Assembly (NCBI GenBank): GCA_963691705.1 | Contig: OY829544.1 | Span: forward strand, 40,755,917-40,819,916 | Source: Viola odorata | Taxonomy: Eukaryota; Streptophyta; Magnoliopsida; Malpighiales; Violaceae | Length of the DNA: 64,000 bases | Reading direction: 5' to 3' | Shown here: one piece after another, positions 55,610 to 64,000 of the stretch | How positions within the stretch are numbered: the first letter of the stretch is position 1 | Layout of the letters: each line of letters begins with the position of its first letter | Translations under genes and position numbers: made by a program | Notes under the pieces: generated by a model | Databases searched by the model: none | What the model was told of the DNA's origin: nothing | The model's input: the letters and a program-made list of their open reading frames with translations, nothing else

Positions 55610-57049
55610 GGCAAAAAGACATTAGGGGTTCCTGGACTCTGGAGTTTTATTTAATGGGAACCCTCAACTATTTTTTTATTTAATCACCCCCCGACTTCTT
55701 TATATTTTGTTTAATAACAACCCTACCGTCACAGAATGCTGACATGTCACCGTTATGTGCTTCGTCACGTGCTTACTGGACGCCACATCATCAAAACACG
55801 TCAGCAACTTGCCACGTAGGTCCGTCCACGTCAGCAACAACACACTTTTTCTTTCATTTTCTTTTCTTTTTTTTCCTTCTTTCCACTCTCTTGCTCTACT
55901 CCATCGTCACCCACCAAATCCTATCCTCTTCTTCTTCCTCTGCCTTCAAACCAAATCAAAAACAAAAAACCAAATTAATTCCAAATTAATTCCCAAATCC
56001 AATCTCAAATTAATTCAATCCATTTAATCCATCTCTACCAAATTAATTAGTCCCTTGCACCAAATTAATTCCCACCCTCTCTGCAAATTAATTAAACCCT
56101 TACACCAAATTAAATCCATGGCAGCAACACACCATTTTCAATTCAAACCAAATTAAATCCATGGCAGCAGCACACCATCAAAACAATTCCCACCCTCTCT
56201 ACTCCATTAATAAAACTTGCTCTACACCTTGGCAGCCGTAGAAGAAGGGGCACTAGCCATACACCAAAACCGCCACCGCCAATAATCCTCCATCAACCGC
56301 CCATCACCACCAACCACAACCGCAACCCCGTCACACACACCCAATCACCGCCAACCATCAAACCCGGATCCAAACCCAACCTCACTGCCACAAATCCAAC
56401 CCACCTCCACAAATCCGACCAAAATCCTCCTCTTTTGCCACCCATCGCCACCGATCTCCTCCTCCGCTTGCCAAACCCACCTCCTCAATCACCACTGCCA
56501 GCCCCACCAAAACCTCAAATCCAACCAGCCACATCACAAATTCGCCATCACCACTGCCAGAACCAACCTTCGCCACTGCCAAAACAAACCCACACCCAAC
56601 CCGGCCGAAACCATCACAAAACCATATAAAAATCCACCTCTGTTGTTGTCTTGCGTGTTGTGTTTGTTGCTCTAAGAGCAGAGAAGAGAGCTGTGGCCAA
56701 GAGGAAGAGCCAAAAAAGAAAGGAAAAGAAAAGAGAAAGAAGAGGGCTGCAAAAATGAAAAAAAGAATGGGAAAGAAGGAAAAAAAGAAAAGAAAATGAA
56801 AGAAAAAAAGAAAAAGTGTTTTGTTGACGTGGACGGACCTACGTGGCAAGTTGCTGACGTGTTTTGATGATGTGGCGTCTAGTAAGCACATGACGAAGCA
56901 CATAACGGTGACACATCAGCATTCTGTGACGGTAGGGTTGTTATTAAACAAAATGTAAAGAAGTCGGGGGGGTGATTAAATAAAAAAATAGTTGAGGGTT
57001 CCCATTAAATAAAATTCCAGAGTCCAGGGACCCCTAATGTCTTTTTGCC
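55610..57049. mobile_element. non-autonomous Mutator-type element, TSD TTAATTCTTT
   Basis: 1440 bp, termini GGCAAAAAGACATTAGGGG and its complement, inverted repeats of about 240 bp, and a perfect 10-bp duplication TTAATTCTTT at 55600-55609 and 57050-57059. TIRs contain several ACGTCA/CACGT motifs. The interior (56210-56640) is CCACC-rich on plus, unlike the AT-rich surroundings, and may be captured gene sequence; a minus frame at 56382-56903 is open for 173 residues but of low complexity. Confidence 0.85.
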
Positions 57050-57093
57050 TTAATTCTTTTGATCAAATTGGTTAGTTTTTGGGCACAAGACTA

Positions 57094-57955
57094 ACAATCC
57101 CCCATTTGCCCATAAACGTACACCAATATCAAAAGAGTTAACGCATCTGCCATCAACCCATTCTTATGTGCGAGTAGAATATAATTTGTGTACAAGTCGT
57201 AAGCGACCTCTAGCAAGACGTTATTACTACCTAAGTTAAATGAAGGTTGATTAATTCGACTCAACCTCTCATAACTTGATATTATAATCCTTTTGTCACA
57301 CGATGCCTTGATTGAATATAAGAAATGGTGCTTGTCACCCTTAATCAATTCAATCATTTACACCCAATCTCCAAGTAAACTAATAAAACAAACGACATTG
57401 ATCACTTTATCAATTCATTTGAGCACGACCATGCATTCAATCTTACTTATCGAGGGGCCCAAAGACATCTCTCCAAACAAAGGGAAAAATTCCATCTTGA
57501 TCATACATTTCCAGTTCATAGATCTTAATATGTCTAATATTAGTCTTTATAATTGTCTGGTTAAAGAAAACGTTTGATTATGTTAAAATATATTATTCCT
57601 AATGTAGTAATCTATGATGATCTCAGGTTTGAGTATTCAATAACACATTTATTATGATAATTATTTATGACATTAACCCATGTAGTAATTTCACAACGAG
57701 TTGGTTCAGTACCCTATCTCCACTAAAGTATCTATGATTTTGATTTGTATCTCCATATACCATACTCATATGATTATCAATCAAAACCATACTAGTCATA
57801 TTTTATTATTGCTCGTACAATAATAACAAACTATGGACATTTTATTATATGTAAACATGTAAACATTATAATACAGATAATAAAATCAAATTATGATAGT
57901 AATCTAAAATATAAAATCAAACAATTACAATAATAATCTTCCACGTGTACTAGGT
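57094..57955 (-). other. 3' untranslated region of copia copy B
   Basis: Matches the split region of copy A (34538-35264 and 37729-37937) and shows the empty sites for the Mutator-type insertion (near 57778) and for the first solo LTR (near 57993). Confidence 0.7.
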
Positions 57956-58650
57956 CTAGTCATACAAGTATCCAATACCCATAGACCTAACATGATGCTC
58001 ATTCTTTGCCTGTGGAAGAGGATTTGTCATTGGATCAGAAATATTGTCATCTGTCGGCACTTTGCATATCATGACTTCACATTTTTCAATACTCTTTCGA
58101 ATGAGATGGTAAGGTATGGGCATGTGTTTGGATCGTTGATGTGATCTAGGTCCCTTTGCTTGAGCAATGGCACCATTATTATCACAATAAATGTCCATTG
58201 GATTAGCAATGTTAGGAATAACGCCTAGATCACCAACAAACTTCTTGATCCAAACAGCCTCCTTAGCTACATCTGATGCTGCTATATACTCAACCTCAGT
58301 TGTAGAATCTGGCACAATTGCTTACTTGGAACTTTTCCAGCTTACAACACCTCCATTTAGAAGGAAAATAAATCCTGATTGTAATCTTGAATCATCACAG
58401 TCAGTTTTGAAGCTAGCATATATGTAACCAGTTACAACAAGTTTATCTTCCAACCCACCGTACAATAAGAATGCATCTTTAGTTATTCTCAAGTACTTAA
58501 GAATCCCCTTAAGTGTTGTCCAAGGATCCAACTAGTAACTACTAGTCATGCTTAAGGTGTATGAGACATCTAGTCAAGTACATATCATGACATACATGAT
58601 AGATCCTATAATCGATGCATAAGGGATCTTACTCATGTGCTCTCGCTCAT
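57956..58650 (-). pseudogene. copia copy B pol 3' end (RNase H)
   Basis: Frames 58322-58531 (ILKYLRITKDAFLLYGG, GFIFLLNGGVVSWKSSK) and 57956-58315 (DSTTEVEYIAASDVAKEAVW, YCDNNGAIAQAKGPRSHQRSKH, ending GYLYD) form copia RNase H with one stop between. Copy A has the same region in worse state. Upstream it is cut by the Athila LTR. Confidence 0.85.
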
Positions 58651-60288
58651 TGATAGCATGTCTTTATTATAGGTTTTTTGTCCTTATTTCGGACTTTTTG
58701 AGGGCATGATACTTCTGATTTGCCCCTTTTTCCAATCTTTTTGCAGATCAGAGGCTAAAGGAAGAATATATCAAAAACAAGCATTTTTGGAAGGATTTCT
58801 GAAGTCTTGAAGATTGAGGCCTCGAAGAGTAGAATGTCATCGAGCCCTTGACGCTAGCCAGACCAGTGAGCAGTCTTGTGCCCTCGACATCTCTACGCTA
58901 GATCAGAGATCAAAAGTCGAAGGACAGCACCTCTAGAGATTCGCAAGGAATCTCGAGCATTTCTAGAAGGTGTCAGCGATTCCAGAAGATTCCAAAATAT
59001 TCTCTGCCAAAGGGCGCGACCCCCCCTGTGTGCTGGCGTCCTCCCAAGCACTGACAGCTTCTCTCCCTTAGCTGTATTTTGTCCCCTAGCTAGTTTTAGC
59101 TTATATAAGCTTAGCTTTAGGGTTTTTTGTGAGACGACTGTTGTCATAGCACTAAAATACATCACTCTTCCTCTTACCCTAATTTTTAGGGATCTTACTC
59201 TCTTGGTATTTGGAGCAGCCACCATTTTTGTAAAGGAGAAAAACCATTCCACCTTGATTAATTAAATCATCTCTCGGTTTATTCTAATCTCATCTCTTTT
59301 TATTTATTGCATGCTTACTACTACTTGCTGTTTATATTTTATTTTGAGTAGCTAAGCACCACCTTCTTAGTAAAGGGTATTTCAAGGGTCGTAAGGTTTA
59401 GTTAAGAGGCCGAATGCATGCTGAATATATTCTCTTGCCATATTCAGTCATGTATCGTTTTATTTCCATGCTTGTAGAGAAATGTTAAGGGCTTGATCAA
59501 CTGTTAATGTTTCTGTGTGAGTAATGTCATTCTCTTGGTTATAACTGACGTGAATCCTTGAGTTAGAGTAGACACCTAGTGGAGACATCGCGAGAGGTCT
59601 TTCGTCTAGGGGTAGATGACTGTTTAGGTTATGTGATGCGAGCTTGACACACTGAGATGTCACGCCGTAGATCTGTCTTGCCTCCACTTTGTGGGCGTTT
59701 TGAGTAGTGCCTCCCCGCATCCGCGCTTGGGAGGACGGCGAAACGTCAAGGTCACCTCATATGTGGAAACGGGGAGGGGGGGTGGCTTTTATCTAAGAAG
59801 GTAAGCAAGGGATGCGATGTGGAAACACTGTCCCTATAGCAGGTCTATGCATGAGTTTGGAATATTTTTGTGCCAATGACTAACTGACCTAGAGAGCAAC
59901 CCGAGAACACCTTTTGCTAGGATACCTCCTCATCATATTAATATCTCTCTTACGGTCTTATTTATTTTCTTGCCCTCGAATTGGTTTTGATTATCCTGCC
60001 CTTGATAGTGTTTTGCTTTTGTGCCCTCGAAAGCTTGTTACTTTTGTGTTGCGACTTACAGTTTAATCATTAGTCTTGTTAGCTCTTGAATCTGCATCGA
60101 TTAATTGCATTGATCGGTATAACCCCCCCTCCCAGTGTTATGATTATTTTGGTTACTTTTCTCCTTTGATATACGTTGAATTGAGGTTTTGGTCCTTTTA
60201 TCCCTGTGGTTCGACCCTGACTTGCCCTTTACATAGTTTATTTGTGCAATATAAGCATCAGGAAAATAGTATATTTGAGTGACAATCA
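58651..60288 (+). repeat. 5' LTR of the Athila-type element
   Basis: 1638 bp, TGATAGCATG...GTGACAATCA. TATA box TATATAAG at 59102-59109. Rich in CTCGA/TCGAG words, as is the related truncated LTR at 35740-36417. Confidence 0.8.
58961..59003. promoter_or_regulatory. heat shock elements upstream of the LTR TATA box
   Basis: TTCTAGAA at 58961-58968, then three contiguous modules ATTCC-AGAAG-ATTCC (58979-58993) and another ATTCT at 58999-59003. They lie about 100-140 bp before the TATA box, a usual position for working heat-shock elements. Confidence 0.65.
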
Positions 60289-60293
60289 AATTT

Positions 60294-60310
60294 TGGCGCC
60301 GTTGCCGGGG
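60294..60310 (+). other. PBS of the Athila-type element
   Basis: TGGCGCCGTTGCCGGGG, the tRNA-Asp-complementary PBS typical of Athila elements, five bases after the LTR end. Confidence 0.85.
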
Positions 60311-60344
60311 ATATTTAACGGTACTGGCTTCTCTTTTCACTTGT

Positions 60345-61500
60345 ATGACCAGGAGATCTACACCAGATCTACTCCCTTTAGACCTTGAATTAACCAGAAC
60401 AGAAAGGGGACTTCAGAGGCAAGCCAGAGGTTCCTCTCTTTAGCGTAGAGTGATCCCACATCCTACCCTCGAAGAACACCCTTCCAACTTGGCTGATTCC
60501 AGCCTTCAGCTCTATCAAGACCTAGCATATCTTCATCGAGGTCCTGACAATCCGCACCCAGTTCCCCTAGATATTCCAGCCATGGAACGCGATGATGATC
60601 ACGATCATCAAGACGATCCGCCACCACCTCCCCCGCCAAATCAACAGACTATTAACCACTTCAATGCTGCCCCCGACATGTCTAGTAGTTGTATTGCCTG
60701 GCCCAACGTTCAGCACGACTGGACCCTCAAATCAGCTGTCATGCATCATCTTCCCACCTTTCGAGGGATCACAAAGGAGAATGCAATTCGCCATCTCCAG
60801 CAACTTCACTCAATTTGCGAGGCTATGAAACCTCCAAATGTCAACATCGACCAAGCCAAGCTGCGTGCCTTCATGTGGTCTCTCAAAGATGACGCCCTCG
60901 ACTGGTACTATGACCTACCACCACAATCCATCCATTCATGGACCGAGATGTCCAAAATCTTCACTGAAAAGTATTATCCGGCCTCAATTGCCAACACCAC
61001 GCGGAAGCAACTTGTTTCCATTATGCAGAAAAAGAAGAGGATCTCGCTCAGTATTATGAGAGGTTCCAAAAGATGCAATCTATGTGTCCCTCGCATAATC
61101 TCACAGATCATGCCCTCGTTCAGTACTTCTGCGAAGGTCTCAAAGCCCATGATAGAGCCTTACTCAATGCCCCTGCTAACGGTTCTCTCACCGCCCTAAC
61201 TCCAGCAGCTGCAAAAGCCACCATCGAGCTCATGACCAAGAATGCCACATCTGAAAATGCGAACCATGGAGGGCAAGACACCCAAGTCGCGGCCTTGCAG
61301 AATTAAGTTTCTAATCTCACCGGGCTATTCCAGAACTTCGTAGCTGGGCAATTTGCACCTGTCAAGGCCTGTCAAATTTGCAACTTCGTGGACCACCCCA
61401 AGGATGCATGCCCCAATATTCCAGACGAGATCCAAGTGAACGCCGCCGACCAATATATCCTGGCCCCATATGGTCAGAACTATAACCAGGGCTGGAAATA
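60345..61500 (+). pseudogene. gag of the Athila-type element
   Basis: The ATG at 60345 (MTRRSTPDLLPLDLEL) is the usual Athila gag start, but a TAG follows at 60441-60443. The gag domain (FRGITKENAIRHLQQL, FMWSLKDDALDWYYDLP, IFTEKYYP) runs to about 61025, where the frame shifts. It then continues with MCPSHNLTDHALVQYFCEGL and a zinc knuckle CQICNFVDHPKDAC (about 61370-61415), with further stops. Confidence 0.85.
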
Positions 61501-62840
61501 ATAGAATCCTGGCTGGGTTCCAAACCCTCGACCGACGAGCCTTAACCAACAACAACATCCTTATGGCAATCATCCACCTCCTCCCAATATGCAGAACTTC
61601 CGACCCCGACCTTAGTATAATTAGAATGAGTATCAACGTCAGCCTCCTTAGGATCAGACTTTTGTCGTGCCCCCGAATACAGAACTACCTCGGAACCCCG
61701 AGCAGCAAAAAGAGATCGAGGATCTAAAAAACCAAATGCGTACCATGGAGGCTCAAATGAAAGAATTGACAAATCAAGGCAGATTTCCACCTCAAACTGA
61801 AACAAATCCAAAGCACAATGTATGTGCCGTAACTCTGCGAAGTAGAAAGACCTTAACTCCTCCAGCAAATCCTACCCCTGATATTGAAAATTCTCCGGAG
61901 TCTGAGCTCAAACCAAAACCAAGAGCCAAAAGCCCGAAAGTGCCTAGGTTTGTCGAAGTCATGGAAGACAGGATCCTCTCTCCCAGAGGTTCGCCAAGGA
62001 ATGACCCAATCCGCCAGAATTCACTCAAGAATATATTCACAAGATTCTTGAGCCCCCATTTCCTCAGAGGCTGATTAAGTCCAAAAAGGAAAAAGAAGAC
62101 CGTGATATCTTCGACATGTTCAGCAAAGTGATTATCAACATTCCTCTTCTTCAGGCTGTTAAGAATGTGCCGCGCTATGCCAAGTTTCTGAAACAACTAT
62201 GCACGAACAAGAGCAAATTTGCTGAAGTTAACAAGATCAGTATGGGAGCTAATGCTTCTGCCCACATTCAATGAAGAATTCCTCCCAAGTGCAAGGACCA
62301 AGGGATGTTCATCATTCCCTGCCGAATTGGTACTGTCGATATCGGAAAAGCCATGTGCGACTTAGGAGCAAGCATTAATGTCATGCCCTCGATCATCTAC
62401 AACAGTCTAGGCCTTGAACCTCTCAGGCCTACCAAACTTGCCATCCAGCTCGCTGATCGTTCAGTCATCTATCTTGAGGGGATCATCAAAGATGTTTTGG
62501 TTCAAGTAGGTGAGTTCCTATTTCCAACCGATTTCTATGTTATCGCCATGGAGAATGAGGGCTCAACCAAGTCTACCAATGTTCTCCTATGACGACCATT
62601 TTTGGCCACTGCTCGAGCAAAGATTGATGTTCACGACGCAACCATCTCCCTCGAGTTTGATGGAGAAATTATCAAGTTTAACATGCTTGAGGCCATGCGA
62701 TAGCCCTCTGAATTTTCCAGTGTTAATTATATTGATATAATTGATCCCTCTATTGAGGAACTTGCTGAACTTCATTCTACTGACCCTTTACAATTTACCC
62801 TCGACAGAAGTCTAACGCCAACTCTTCTAGATGTCGTGGC
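61501..62840 (+). pseudogene. gag-pol linker and protease of the Athila-type element
   Basis: The 61667-62074 frame has the coiled linker MRTMEAQMKELTNQG and VCAVTLRSRK. After a shift near 62035 the linker continues (DIFDMFSKVIINIPLLQAV), with a stop at 62272, then the aspartic protease CDLGASINVMP (62353-62385) in the 62305-62592 frame, ending at a TGA. Confidence 0.85.
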
Positions 62841-64000
62841 CTCGACACTTTCTACACCACCAGAGCTGCATTATGTCGTTGCTGCCCTAGAAGAATGCGT
62901 CATTGTCATATATGAACCCCTAGTGGTATCACCCAGTTGTCTAGACCATGTCAAGTTACCTTCATCTATCGATCAGGCTCCAGCCCTCGAATTGAAACCA
63001 TTACCGCCTTATCTGAAGTATGCTTATCTCGGCCACAATTACTCTCTGCCCGTCATTATCTCTAGTAAGCTCAACACCTTTGAAAATTCCGAACTTGTTT
63101 CCATGCTGAAAGAATTCAGACAAGCCATAGAATGGACCATCGTAGATATCAAGGGCTTGTCACCAATGTTATGTACTCATCACATTCATTTAGAGGACAT
63201 CAGCAAAACCATACGCTAACCTCATCGCAGGTTGAACCCACCCATGATGGAAGTCGTAAGGAAAGAAGTTCTGAAGTTACTTGATGCAGGAGTGATTTAC
63301 CCCATCTCAGACAACCCATGGGTCAGCCCGATCCAGGTCGTGCCCAAGAAAACTGGTATCACTATTACCATTGGGCAAGATGGCGAGTCTATTCCTACAA
63401 GAATCCAGAATAGTTGGCGAGTATGTATTGACTATAGACGGCTTAATGCCGCCACCAGGAGAGACCATTTTCCTCTCCCATTTATAGACCAAATGTTGGA
63501 ACGTCTCACGGGCAAAACTCATTATTGCTATTTAGATGGCTATTCAGGGTTCCATCAGATTCTTGTTGCCCCCGAAGACCAGGAAAAGACGACCTTCACA
63601 TGCCCCTTTGGAACTTTTTCCTATCGGTGAATGCCCTTTGGCCTCTGTAATGCCCCCGCCACATTCTAACATTGCATGGTCAGCATCTTCTCAGAGCTCG
63701 TTGAAAATGGTATTGAAGTCTTCGTGGACGACTTCACGGTCTATGGAAATTCCTTCACGGAATGCATGTCCAATTTAGAAAGTGCCTGCAAAGATGTGTC
63801 AAGACCAACTTGGTTTTGAACTTCGAGAAGTGCCATTTTATGGTGGATCGAGCCCTCATTTTGGGTCACATTGTCTCCAGTAAAGGAATTGAAGTCGATA
63901 AGGCTAAGATTGAAGTAATTGAATCTTTACCTTATCCGGCTTGTGTTCGCGATGTCAGATCATTTCTGGGGCATGCCGGTTTCTACAGACAGTTTATCAA
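62841..64000 (+). pseudogene. reverse transcriptase of the Athila-type element (partial)
   Basis: Connector at 62836-63219, a TAA, then RT (63232-63630): VRKEVLKLLDAGVIYPISD, WVSPIQVVPKK, CIDYRRLNAATRRDHFPLPF, YLDGYSGFHQI. A TGA at 63628-63630, then MPFGLCNAPATF, a TAA, and the active site EVFVDDFTVYG near 63720. A frame change near 63790 leads to GHIVSSKGIEVDKAKIE and RSFLGHAGFYR at the window end. Confidence 0.9.

Larger units (their letters stand above)
49676..58650 (-). mobile_element. Ty1/copia retrotransposon, copy B, 3' part, nested
   Basis: The 3' LTR is in three pieces: 49676-50168, 55513-55609 and 57050-57093, separated by two complete insertions. Then comes the untranslated region (57094-57955) and the 3' end of pol (57956-58650), cut by an Athila LTR at 58651. 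Its 5' part lies beyond the window. Same family and orientation as copy A. Confidence 0.85.
58651..64000 (+). mobile_element. Athila-type Ty3/gypsy element, 5' part
   Basis: 5' LTR 58651-60288, PBS of tRNA-Asp type, gag, protease and RT, running off the right end inside RT. It inserted into copia copy B after ...CGCTCAT; the other flank is outside the window. Many stops and frameshifts, so not autonomous. Confidence 0.9.

Noticed and set aside
56382..56903. 173-residue minus-strand ORF
   Set aside because: Phe/Leu runs come from the poly-purine tract of a TIR and the rest from the CCACC-rich core; low complexity, inside a non-autonomous element, no known domain.
58893..59252. 119-residue minus-strand ORF inside the Athila LTR
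   Set aside because: It lies over the TATA box and heat-shock elements of an LTR; no similarity recognised, chance frame likely.

Overview
The window is nuclear DNA from a flowering plant. It is AT-rich and consists almost entirely of nested transposable elements, with GT-AG introns, plant retroelement lineages, an endogenous plant pararetrovirus (caulimovirid) and one DUF247 gene. No organelle, bacterial, rRNA or tRNA gene was recognised. The species cannot be named from the sequence alone.

Layout. (1) 1-10270: 5' part of a Ty3/gypsy element of Tat type on the minus strand: LTR, PBS, gag, protease, RT, RNase H, integrase, a block of degenerate tandem repeats, and an extra antisense gene (232-2536, plus strand) with two introns. 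Its 3' LTR lies left of the window. (2) 10271-11379: an LTR fragment and a piece of a TGTGATT-type minisatellite. (3) 11380-30666: a 19.3-kb MuDR-like element with about 480-bp terminal inverted repeats, a zf-GRF gene and an intron-containing MURA transposase facing each other. Between these two genes, at an AT microsatellite, sits a 13.5-kb endogenous pararetrovirus: one full-length 7.75-kb genome unit followed by an inverted 5.6-kb partial unit. (4) 30895-32510: a DUF247 gene, frameshifted near its 3' end, starting 229 bp from the Mutator end. (5) 33875-43744: a copia element on the minus strand, itself carrying a 2.5-kb Mutator-type element (with a captured Athila LTR end that holds a heat-shock-element array) and two solo LTRs with perfect 5-bp target duplications. 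(6) 43745-48640: a short degenerate LTR element and AT-rich DNA. (7) 48650-49675: a 1-kb minisatellite. (8) 49676-58650: a second copia copy on the minus strand, split by a complete 5.3-kb non-autonomous LTR element (TSD AATAC), a 1.4-kb Mutator-type element (TSD TTAATTCTTT) and, at 58651, an Athila element that runs off the right end.

Working together. The MuDR-like element has two convergent genes, as maize MuDR does, but with a GRF zinc-finger protein in the second-gene position. The pararetrovirus arms each keep a TATA box and two as-1-like motifs pointing at the palindrome centre, so a transcript from either promoter would run into the other arm and could fold into long double-stranded RNA. 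Neither arm encodes an intact set of viral proteins. Two LTRs of one Athila-like family carry heat-shock elements, which suggests stress-responsive transcription. Nearly all coding regions are broken; the zf-GRF ORF is the least damaged.
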